From NCBI RefSeq assembly GCF_004959765.1, contig NZ_SJZD01000004.1:46424-110423 (forward strand): 64,000 bases of DNA, given 5' to 3'. Source of the DNA: Flavobacterium sp. H122 (GTDB taxonomy: Bacteria; Bacteroidota; Bacteroidia; Flavobacteriales; Flavobacteriaceae). Below are positions 35,632 through 43,233 of the stretch, in pieces. Position numbers and translations under genes: made by a program. Every line of letters begins with the position of its first letter. Position 1 is the stretch's first letter. Below the pieces are notes generated by a model. It searched no databases. It had not been told where the DNA came from and worked only from the letters and a program-made list of their open reading frames with translations.

Positions 35632-36503
35632 TGAGAAAATTTTTATTCGCCCTGCTCCTGCCGTTAGTAAGCCAAGCTCAAAATTTTGATATTCAGGGAC
35701 ACCGTGGCTGCCGTGGCTTACTGCCTGAAAATACAATCGAAGCAATGAAAAAAGCAATCGATTTAGGAGTAACAACCTTAGAAATGGATGTCGTAATAAG
35801 TAAAGACAAACAAGTTTTACTTTCTCATGAACCTTTTTTATCGCATGAAATCTGTCTGGATAAAAATAATAACGAAATAACATCTTCTAATGAACATTCT
35901 TATAATTTATATCAAATGAATTACAATGATATAAAAGAATGTGACTGCGGAAGCAAAATTCATCCAAGATTTTCGGAACAACAAAAACTTAGAACGTATA
36001 AACCACTTTTAAGTGAAGTTATTGATTTTGCTGAAAATTATATTCAAAAAAATTATCCCGGCAGAAAATTACAATACAATATAGAAACCAAATCAGATCC
36101 AAAAGGTGATGGTGTATACCATCCGTTAACAGAAGAATTTGTAGAATTGCTTGTTGGCGTTATAAATTCAAAAAATATATCTGAAAGAGTTTATATTCAA
36201 TCATTTGACGTAAGAACATTACAATATTTACATCAAAAACATCCTGAATTTAAGACTGTTTTATTAGTAGAAAACAAAATGTCCATTGAAAAAAACTTAA
36301 AACTATTAGGTTTTAAACCGAATGTCTACAGCCCAGAATTTATACTGCTTGATGCAAAAAAAGTGAAATCATTGCACAAAAAAGGAATCAAAGTTATTCC
36401 ATGGACAGTGAATAAACCGGAAGACATGAATAAAGTTATTAATTACGGTGTTGACGGGTTAATTTCGGATTATCCTAATCGATATTTTGAGTTAAATAAT
36501 TAA
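35631..36503 (+). CDS. Secreted glycerophosphodiester phosphodiesterase
   Basis: This 290-residue protein has a signal peptide (KFLFALLLPLVSQAQ) and the GDPD catalytic set: GHRGCRGLLPENT with both key His/Arg/Glu residues, EMDVVISKDKQVLLSHEP, and late PWTVNKPEDMNKVINYGVDGLISDYP. It hydrolyses glycerophosphodiesters from phospholipids into an alcohol and glycerol-3-phosphate in the periplasm. The start abuts the desulfurase stop, so the two are probably co-transcribed though functionally unrelated. It faces the T6SS island, which begins on the minus strand just beyond. Confidence 0.93.
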   Translation: MRKFLFALLLPLVSQAQNFDIQGHRGCRGLLPENTIEAMKKAIDLGVTTLEMDVVISKDKQVLLSHEPFLSHEICLDKNNNEITSSNEHSYNLYQMNYNDIKECDCGSKIHPRFSEQQKLRTYKPLLSEVIDFAENYIQKNYPGRKLQYNIETKSDPKGDGVYHPLTEEFVELLVGVINSKNISERVYIQSFDVRTLQYLHQKHPEFKTVLLVENKMSIEKNLKLLGFKPNVYSPEFILLDAKKVKSLHKKGIKVIPWTVNKPEDMNKVINYGVDGLISDYPNRYFELNN

Positions 36504-36547
36504 ATCATAGTTAAATATAGTATTCTTATTAAGATAACTTGAAAAAA

Positions 36548-37615
36548 TTAATTATTTGATTCATAAATATCTCTTAACGGAATTGTTACGTTTCCTTTTT
36601 TTAGGAAACAATGGCTTGAATTTTTATTTTTTATATCACAAATCAATTTAATAGCCTCAGAATTACTGATGGCATCCAACTTTTTAAAAGCTGTCAAAAT
36701 TTCAAAACCGTCAAATGAATAATCAAAATATCTACTGCCTGCACCATAATCCACTCTGATCTCATCCGGTATCATTCTGTCCTCTGCCTTTAGTTTAAAC
36801 ATATTTGCGTTTACTTCAATATTTGTATCTTCATTATTGAAATAATTAAGGCTGATTTTTTCGATATTTTTCCCTTCAGATAAGTTTACAATTAATGACC
36901 ATTTGTATTTTTTCATAACTAAATTTATATAGTCCTGAAAATTATCTATACCTTTTACATTATCTTTTTCGGGATTTTCAGGATTATCATAAAGATGTGA
37001 TTTACTGATTTTTAATTTCTTCCAGTCATAGGGTATTTCTTTTGCAGTCAAAACTGAGATGTTTACTATTTTTTCATCGAAGATTTTTCCAAAATAAACA
37101 ACAACCCTACCTTTTGGCAGAATATTAACTGCAAAGTTAAAATCAGATAAATACTCATCAGACGACATTTCAAGGGCTGTCTTTAGTATTTTTTCATAGG
37201 GCAAACTACCATTCAGCTGATAAAACTTATTTTCATCAAATGAATAGTATTGCATTTTAATGGTATTCGCCAAAAGTTCTTTAATATCTAATGCCCTATC
37301 AGAAGAAAACTGATAATTATTGTTAATGATTTCGTTTTCATAATTCTTGTCTAAATACTGACTAAAATTATTAAAAGTGTTCCGTAATTCTGCAGATATA
37401 ATCTGAACTGTATGTTTAGATTTATTTTCTTTGAAATTATCAATATCCGACACAGTTTTTGAGGGTGATGAAATGTTTGAAAACACATAAAAATCCCAAT
37501 CAAACTTTTCAGACTCCCTATTTTTTATTTTCTCATATTTTAATGCCGAGAGAAGAAACACAAAAGTTAGCAGAAGAAAAAAATTAATCCAATGAGTTCT
37601 GTCTTTAAAAATCAT
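36548..37615 (-). CDS. Membrane-anchored protein of unknown function, full-length copy of a duplicated gene
   Basis: The likely start at 37615 gives 355 residues, beginning MIFKDRTHWINFFLLLTFVFLL, a single N-terminal helix, so the rest is periplasmic or cytoplasmic depending on topology. I recognise no family. The last 180 residues or so (from FGKIF to IPLRDIY) are nearly identical to the truncated gene at 39483-40052. It follows a small membrane protein gene by 10 bp. Its place at the end of the T6SS effector region suggests an immunity or orphan effector-linked role, which is inference only. Confidence 0.6.
   Translation of the reverse strand: MIFKDRTHWINFFLLLTFVFLLSALKYEKIKNRESEKFDWDFYVFSNISSPSKTVSDIDNFKENKSKHTVQIISAELRNTFNNFSQYLDKNYENEIINNNYQFSSDRALDIKELLANTIKMQYYSFDENKFYQLNGSLPYEKILKTALEMSSDEYLSDFNFAVNILPKGRVVVYFGKIFDEKIVNISVLTAKEIPYDWKKLKISKSHLYDNPENPEKDNVKGIDNFQDYINLVMKKYKWSLIVNLSEGKNIEKISLNYFNNEDTNIEVNANMFKLKAEDRMIPDEIRVDYGAGSRYFDYSFDGFEILTAFKKLDAISNSEAIKLICDIKNKNSSHCFLKKGNVTIPLRDIYESNN
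36564..37099. repeat. 536-bp direct duplication, copy 1
   Basis: This stretch aligns without gaps to 39490-40025 at a constant offset of 2926 bp, with scattered substitutions. Both ends of the similarity are sharp: beyond TAAATAT on the left and AAAATAAAC on the right the two sequences are unrelated. It covers the 3' half of the gene at 36548-37615. Confidence 0.9.
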
Positions 37616-37625
37616 GTTATTGTCA

Positions 37626-37910
37626 TTAATGATTAAAACCGCCACCTAATGCCATAAAATACATCACAATTGCTGTCCATAAGCCAGACCCAACAGCACA
37701 AATCATCAATAACCTGAAAGCTTCTTTCTTATATAGAGAGTCTCTTTTACTGACCAGCCATATAAAAAGCGATAAAATGGTGATTATAAATGGTGTGGTC
37801 AGGCAGAGTTCTAACTCATCTATTTCGATGTAATCCAAATATGACTGCATTGCAAATCCATTTAGAAAAAGGAGTAATACTGTTATAAAAAAACTTGAGT
37901 TACCTTTCAT
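37626..37910 (-). CDS. Small membrane protein of unknown function
   Basis: This 94-residue protein has three hydrophobic segments: an N-terminal one (FFITVLLLFLNGFA), a central one (PFIITILSLFIWLV) and a C-terminal one (CAVGSGLWTAIVMYFMAL). It lies 10 bp upstream of the 355-residue gene and is likely co-transcribed with it. I recognise no family. Small membrane proteins of this kind next to toxin-linked genes can be immunity proteins, but nothing in the sequence proves it. Confidence 0.55.
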   Translation of the reverse strand: MKGNSSFFITVLLLFLNGFAMQSYLDYIEIDELELCLTTPFIITILSLFIWLVSKRDSLYKKEAFRLLMICAVGSGLWTAIVMYFMALGGGFNH

Positions 37911-37977
37911 TAATTTAACTGTTTACAAAGCAATAGTGCTTATTTTCAAACTGTACTTTTTTTAGGGGAGCTTACAA

Positions 37978-38007
37978 AAGTGTACTTTAAGAGTATTAAT
38001 GAATTTA
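37978..38007 (-). pseudogene. Fossil of a toxin C-terminus (second copy)
   Basis: These 30 bases match 38985-39014 at 24 positions. Read on the minus strand they encode KFINTLKVHF, next to KFISTSKVHF in the open toxin tail at 38924-39352. The frame is closed by stops soon after, so only a remnant is left. It is short, and chance similarity is possible but unlikely given the location beside a related lipoprotein gene. Confidence 0.4.
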
Positions 38008-38051
38008 TATACTAAAAATAAATATTTTGAAATCTTAATAATAATTATAAC

Positions 38052-38464
38052 TCATTTCTTGTAAAATTCAACAATATCCCTTTCATTTAACCATAATTTA
38101 GTATCATTATGAGTTATTTCCCCACTTACTGAATTTATCCATACTCCAAAAACTGCAATATCTAATGTTTTTAAATTATTAAACGAATAAACATAATTAC
38201 CATCAATAATTAATTTGGGGTAGATTAATTTAGAAGAATCTTCTTTTGTAATCTCGTTTTTTCAATCAAAAAATCAGTATAAATATTACTGGCATCTTTA
38301 ATTTTTATTTTAGATTGTTTTTCAAAATCTAAAGCTTCTTCAGTTAATTTTTCATTATTATTAAAAGTATAACACAAAACAACATCGTGTTTTTTCAAAT
38401 AGTCTTCTTTGGAATTACAACATAACAAACCTAATATAACTGATAAAATCACAACTTTTTTCAT
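38052..38464 (-). pseudogene. Frameshifted small lipoprotein, putative immunity remnant
   Basis: The gene opens MKKVVILSVILGLLCCNSKED with a lipobox ending in Cys15 or Cys16. The frame stops at 38225, but adding one base in the A6 run (38257-38262 on the plus strand, T6) restores an open frame to 38052, for about 137 residues ending in ERDIVEFYKK. The restored protein resembles its neighbour at 38579-38920 in several places (SKIKI/AKINA, INSVSGEI/INSETGII). So it is probably a broken paralogue. A sequencing error cannot be excluded. Confidence 0.6.
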
Positions 38465-38578
38465 AAAAACATTAATTGAGAGTAATCAATACTTACCTTG
38501 TTTATTATATTTTTAGCAGGTTCACAAAAATGTTGCTTTGAAGTACTAGAGATTTTTTTGCAATTCAATTAACAACAA

Positions 38579-38920
38579 CTACTTAACTACAGCAATTATA
38601 CCTGTCTCTGAATTAATTTTAGCCAAAAAATACAAAAAACCATCTTTCTTTCCTCTTTTATCATATTTACTTACATAACCGATAAAATAATACCCATTTT
38701 GGATATATATAACTCTATCATGATTTAAATTATAATCTTCTTTTTTTTCAATCTTAAAATTTTTAACAAAAGTAGATTCATAGATGCTTACTGCTTCAGT
38801 AGCATTAATTTTTGCTGATGATTCTAATTTATTAAACTTAATACTGTCGCTATAAATCTTTTCATACCGATTGCAACCAAAAATTGAAAGTATTCCCATA
38901 ATAAATAAAATTTTTTTCAT
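38579..38920 (-). CDS. Small lipoprotein, candidate immunity protein
   Basis: This 113-residue protein begins MKKILFIMGILSIFGCNRYEK, a lipoprotein signal with lipidated Cys16. The mature part is short, alpha/beta and charged. It starts 3 bp after the stop of the stranded toxin tail at 38924-39352. A periplasmic lipoprotein directly behind a candidate cell-wall peptidase domain is the usual arrangement of an immunity gene. The function is inferred from context only; no family recognised. Confidence 0.55.
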   Translation of the reverse strand: MKKILFIMGILSIFGCNRYEKIYSDSIKFNKLESSAKINATEAVSIYESTFVKNFKIEKKEDYNLNHDRVIYIQNGYYFIGYVSKYDKRGKKDGFLYFLAKINSETGIIAVVK

Positions 38921-38923
38921 AAC

Positions 38924-39352
38924 TTAAGGATTAGGCCAGTTAATATCTTCTTGTTTTAAAATTGTAATTTTGGCTTTCTCCCCGAAGTGTACTTTAGATG
39001 TGCTTATGAATTTAGTAAGTTCACTCAATAAACCAGACGGCTTTTGTGTATCATCCGATATATAATTTATATTATTGCCAATTATTTTAAAAGAAAAAGC
39101 TTCTTGAATAGCTGATTTAACAGTAGTTGTACATTGCTCAACTGTCCATGGGAAAACACTATAAACTTTAAGATGTCTGTATCTTTCTTCCCACCACAAA
39201 ATCATTTTTTTAGCCTCACTCTCCTTTACATAGAATTCAATTTTATGAACTTTTCCGTAAATATTTGTACCATCATCATACCAATCTAAAGCAATATGCT
39301 TTACAACCATATCTAGAGTTACTTCTTCAGGCCTTATTTTTTTTAAACGTGC
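38924..39352 (-). pseudogene. Stranded toxin C-terminal domain, possibly a permuted NlpC/P60 peptidase
   Basis: The open frame runs from just after a stop at about 39353 to 38924. An ATG at 39310 could give 128 residues, but residues encoded upstream (RLKKIRPEEVTLD) look like the same domain, so it is probably the 3' end of a larger lost gene. KHIALDW followed about 50 residues later by VEQCTTTVKSAIQEA recalls the His-then-Cys order of permuted NlpC/P60 (papain-like) peptidases, where an NC(T/A)(T/D)F helix holds the nucleophile. It ends EDINWPNP. A lipoprotein gene follows after 3 bp. The fold call is an inference from motif spacing. Confidence 0.45.
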
Positions 39353-39482
39353 TCATTCATTCAATTTTAAATCTGTTTGATTTTATATATTTCAAATGCC
39401 TCTTTTAATACAAATCTGATAGAATTATTAACGATGCTATCAATAAATTCCGGACTATTTTTAAATAGCCGTATTTAGAACA

Positions 39483-40052
39483 TTATTTGTAAATATCCTT
39501 TAACGGAATTGTTACGTTTCCTTTTTTTAGGAAACAATGGCTTGAATTTTTATTTTTTATATCACAAATCAATTTAATAGCCTCAGAATTACTGATGGCA
39601 TCCAACTTTTTAAAAGCTGTCAAAATTTCAAAACCATCAAATGAATAATCAAAATTTCTACTTCCGGCACCATAATCGACTCTGATTTCATCCGGTATTA
39701 TACTGTCCTCTGCCTTTAGTTTAAACGTATTTGCGTTTACTTCAATATTTGTATCTTCATTATTGAAATAATTAAGACTGATTTTTTCGATATTTTTCCC
39801 TTCAGGTAAGTTTACACTTAATGACCATTTGTATCTTTTTATAACCAAATTTGTATAGTCCTTAAAATTATCTATACCCTTTACATTATCTTTTTCGGGA
39901 ATTTCAGGATTATAATAAAGATGTGATTTACTGATTTTTAATTTCTTCCAGTCATAGGGTACTTCTTTTGCAGTCAAAACGGAGATATTGACTAATTTCT
40001 CTTCGAAGATTTTTCCAAAATAAACGGAATCCTTAGCATTAAAATGACTCAT
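39483..40052 (-). pseudogene. 5'-truncated duplicate of the 355-residue membrane-anchored protein
   Basis: The 189-residue frame begins MSHFNAKDSVYFGKIF. Everything after its first nine or so residues is nearly identical to the C-terminal half of the protein at 36548-37615, including GIDNFKDYTNLV and AISNSEAIKLICDIKN. It lacks the N-terminal membrane anchor and first 170 residues. It may be a fragment left by recombination, or a soluble cytoplasmic version that still works. Between it and the toxin tail (39353-39482) lies about 130 bp with a short closed frame (LFKNSPEFIDSIV...) that may be further debris. Confidence 0.65.
39490..40025. repeat. 536-bp direct duplication, copy 2
   Basis: Gap-free partner of 36564-37099. 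The low divergence and lack of indels imply a fairly recent duplication or ongoing gene conversion within the effector/immunity tail of the T6SS locus. Confidence 0.9.
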
Positions 40053-40153
40053 AGAAATTTTTTATTCATATATCATCGATTGGAGCTAAATTTTCAGAAT
40101 AACTTTTTAACTTACACATTTTGTATTATACCATCTTTTCTATGAAGCTTTTT

Positions 40154-41335
40154 TTAATTTTCTTTCCAAAAAATTTCTTTATCAGGTGCTATTAACTTTT
40201 CTCTGCCTTGCCATTTCGGAAATTTAAAATCTTGTGGTAATGAATAACGTATATTCTCTTTGTTTTTTTCATCATTAGTATTGTACAAAATAAAATTCAG
40301 CAATTTCATTTTTTTATTTTTCCCTGTAAGCCATACTGTCCCTTCTTTATTCCCATTATAAACACCTATGAGTATTCGGTTATAGAATTCTTTTTTTCCA
40401 GAGATACTATCTCTATAAGCCTCACTTATTAATTTTTCAAAATTTTGAGGCATTATTATTTGAGCGTCTAATATTTTTTTTTCATTTTTTAATTCAAACT
40501 GCATATATATTTGAACAGGTAATTTCCTTTTTTTTAAATTGTTATTATTTTCAATATACTCAATATTATTCCAAGAAAACACCTCTGTTGACATATCCGT
40601 TTTAGGATTAATAAATGATTGATGCCAACTACCATCTTTATTGAAAAAAGTTACTATCAACCCTTTTGCGTTATTATCTTGACTCATAAAACCAGTATCA
40701 TAATCATATTTTTTTTCATTTTTTCCCCACACAGAGTAAGGAATGCCATGAAGATAATGAAAAACATTATATTCCCCATTTATAAATTCTTTACTTGCAT
40801 GTGCCTCATCTAAAATTGAATTATAATGATGATCACTTTCTTTCCATATACCTTTATTTTGAGCCTTAAATTTACCAATTTCTGTTTGAGTTGACCCGGC
40901 TTGCATCCAAACAGTTACATTACCTCCCGGAGCTGTGCCTACTACAATTAAAGTGTATGCTCTGTCCTCATTATATTCGTCTTTCACCGGGTTTTGAAAC
41001 AATTTGAGCATCCTTTTCCTTGGTAATTTAAAATCCCCTTTATAATAAAATCGATCACTACCGCAAAGCCATTCTACGTGAAGACTATCTGGCACTTCAT
41101 CAGGATCTTTACCACTGGCATATCCTCCGGAAGTTTCTCCCCAGCCAGGTTGAATTCCTATATTTGTTGAAGCTCCATGAATAATTTTATCTTTGTAAAA
41201 AAATTGAACTTTTGGAGAACTTGAATAATACTTCGGTGCAGAAAGACCTACTTCCCAATCAAATTTTTCCTTTGGCTGACAGCTTGCAACTAATCCCAAT
41301 AATGTAAATAAAAAAACTATTCTATTTGTTAGCAT
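40154..41335 (-). CDS. DUF2931-like lipoprotein, probable immunity to the lipase effector
   Basis: The start at 41335 (MLTNRIVFLFTLLGLVASC) gives a lipoprotein of 393 residues with lipidated Cys19. FDWEVGLSAPKYY directly after the signal and the later WLCGSDRFYYKGDFKLP pattern resemble DUF2931, a Bacteroidota lipoprotein family. The start lies inside the end of the lipase effector gene (overlap 14 bp), so the pair is translationally coupled. Periplasm-facing lipoprotein immunity proteins are the rule for Tle phospholipase effectors. The immunity role is inferred from context. Confidence 0.7.
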   Translation of the reverse strand: MLTNRIVFLFTLLGLVASCQPKEKFDWEVGLSAPKYYSSSPKVQFFYKDKIIHGASTNIGIQPGWGETSGGYASGKDPDEVPDSLHVEWLCGSDRFYYKGDFKLPRKRMLKLFQNPVKDEYNEDRAYTLIVVGTAPGGNVTVWMQAGSTQTEIGKFKAQNKGIWKESDHHYNSILDEAHASKEFINGEYNVFHYLHGIPYSVWGKNEKKYDYDTGFMSQDNNAKGLIVTFFNKDGSWHQSFINPKTDMSTEVFSWNNIEYIENNNNLKKRKLPVQIYMQFELKNEKKILDAQIIMPQNFEKLISEAYRDSISGKKEFYNRILIGVYNGNKEGTVWLTGKNKKMKLLNFILYNTNDEKNKENIRYSLPQDFKFPKWQGREKLIAPDKEIFWKEN

Positions 41336-43232
41336 AAATCTCCCTTTTATAAGCAATTGAATCTTCTTCTATAGAATAAGATACGGGTTGGTTGACAAAA
41401 CCTACGCCACTCAAATAATGGTGATCTCCTGTCTTTATATCTAAAAAATCATTTTTTAGACCTCCATAATTAGCTGATAAATGAACATACTTATTACGTA
41501 GAGCAGCATACATATCATTAGGAAGAATATAAGTACCTCCTTTTTGTTCTTTAACTACTTTTTTCATAATATCTAAATATTCTGGTAGAATTGTTTCTTT
41601 AAAAAAATCATATTCTTCAGTATGTTTAACATCATTTCCTCCCTTTATTGCTGATAAATAATTTTCATAAAATGGCACTTTATCTTCAATTGCTTTTTCA
41701 AGCATTAAATTCATTGGTACTAAGCTATATTTATTACTTATATTTCTGGTATCTTTTATTACAAAATGATCTGAATCTTTATCCATGATAAGTGGACCAA
41801 CATTTGGATCGTAAATTTGAGGTGCTTTATTATCGTGATAGAAATCTGGCGCAGTTTTCACCTCTTTTTTCCCATATATTGGATAAACACCGTGCAATTT
41901 ACCTAAATAAACAGTTTGGATATAATGATCATATGTGTTTACAAATTGTATTTGATTTTCTTTACTAAAATAATTATTTATATAAAATTGTCTTACTTTC
42001 TCCTTGTTAACCATAGTTTGTTTATCATTTACTTTTAAATCAAAGTAATCAACCACAGCTTCATTTTTATCTAATTGTGCATAACCTCCTCCTATATCTG
42101 AATGTGCTCCTAATAAACTAATTGTATAGCCCGCTTCAGCAGGTGTTAAAGCAAAATTTTTTCTCCATTCATCTTGTGCTACTATATGAAATATATTTTT
42201 AATTCCTAACCCAGAAATATTAGTCTTAATTTTATCCAAACTAAGTTGAACAATCGCAGGAACAACACCTAGAACTACTGAGGCTTTATATCCGAGATTA
42301 TCTTTAACTACCATATCTGAAACAACAGTATCAAAAACACCAAGAAAACGAATTTCAATATTGTAAGTTTGCTCAGCAGGAAATACTTTTTTCTTTTGAA
42401 GCATTTTTCCTAAATAACCACCTGCATGTTTAACTACTTCAGTTTCTGTTGGGGATAGTATAATTCCTTTAGAATCATAAGGATCTCGAATCCTTTTAGC
42501 TTGGATCTTGGGAGCTTGCTTTACCTCATTACAAAAGTGTCTAGCCGCTGCCGCTCCACGACTAAATCCAAAAACATCAAAAACAATTTTTTTAACTTTT
42601 TTTCCTTTTATACTTTTTACTATTTGTTCTTCAACAACTTTTTCAATACCCTCCTGTACTCTTCCTAAAATTCCCCATTCTCCTCTACCTAAACCAGAAC
42701 CCATAATATCATCTGGTTCACCTTGTTTTGTTCCAATACCTTCAACATATTGTTTAAGAATTAAATAATTTCCTCCCAATTCAATGCTCATTTTTTCTAC
42801 TTTCTCTTCCTTATATAACTGAAAGAGTTTAGCAACATTCGAATATGGGTTCCAATAACTATCTCTATCAGAAATATCTATTGTCTTTTCAATTATTTGC
42901 CCTTCTTGATTTACTCTTACTTTTTGTTTTGATTCTTGTGGAATGTCATCAGATTTAATCATTCCATTAATTAATTTGGAATAATAAACAGAATCTGAAT
43001 TCATCATATTATTACCTGTTCCGTCAAAAAACATACCTACATAAAGATTCACTGAATCGTCATCCAGAGTTTCAATTTTCACTTTTTCAGGGTTGGTTCC
43101 TATTTTAACTCCCTTTTCATCCCCTTTTTGAGAAACTTTTTTCCCATTTGATACTATATTACCTTCTGAGTAAAATGTAATTTTTCCATCAGAAGTTAAT
43201 TGTGTTTTCCCTCCAACATTTCTATATTTCAT
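41322..43232 (-). CDS. Tle1-like T6SS lipase effector (DUF2235 alpha/beta hydrolase)
   Basis: This 636-residue protein carries the DUF2235 signatures: FFDGTGNN near residue 70, the nucleophile elbow FGFSRGAAAARHF with Ser224, and GAHSDIGGGYAQ with Asp379. This is the Tle1 family of antibacterial phospholipases delivered by T6SS. Residues 1-55 (GGKTQLTSDGKITFYSEGNI) are repetitive and beta-rich, like the end of a spike, and may dock on VgrG. The gene starts one base after the vgrG stop. The target would be phospholipids of a rival cell, reached from the periplasm. Enzymatic activity is inferred. Confidence 0.85.
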   Translation of the reverse strand: MKYRNVGGKTQLTSDGKITFYSEGNIVSNGKKVSQKGDEKGVKIGTNPEKVKIETLDDDSVNLYVGMFFDGTGNNMMNSDSVYYSKLINGMIKSDDIPQESKQKVRVNQEGQIIEKTIDISDRDSYWNPYSNVAKLFQLYKEEKVEKMSIELGGNYLILKQYVEGIGTKQGEPDDIMGSGLGRGEWGILGRVQEGIEKVVEEQIVKSIKGKKVKKIVFDVFGFSRGAAAARHFCNEVKQAPKIQAKRIRDPYDSKGIILSPTETEVVKHAGGYLGKMLQKKKVFPAEQTYNIEIRFLGVFDTVVSDMVVKDNLGYKASVVLGVVPAIVQLSLDKIKTNISGLGIKNIFHIVAQDEWRKNFALTPAEAGYTISLLGAHSDIGGGYAQLDKNEAVVDYFDLKVNDKQTMVNKEKVRQFYINNYFSKENQIQFVNTYDHYIQTVYLGKLHGVYPIYGKKEVKTAPDFYHDNKAPQIYDPNVGPLIMDKDSDHFVIKDTRNISNKYSLVPMNLMLEKAIEDKVPFYENYLSAIKGGNDVKHTEEYDFFKETILPEYLDIMKKVVKEQKGGTYILPNDMYAALRNKYVHLSANYGGLKNDFLDIKTGDHHYLSGVGFVNQPVSYSIEEDSIAYKREIYANK

Positions 43233-43233
43233 T

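Noticed and set aside
39353..39482. Short open frame LFKNSPEFIDSIV on the minus strand
   Set aside because: It is only about 35 codons with no start; it may be debris of a lost gene but cannot be supported as a gene.
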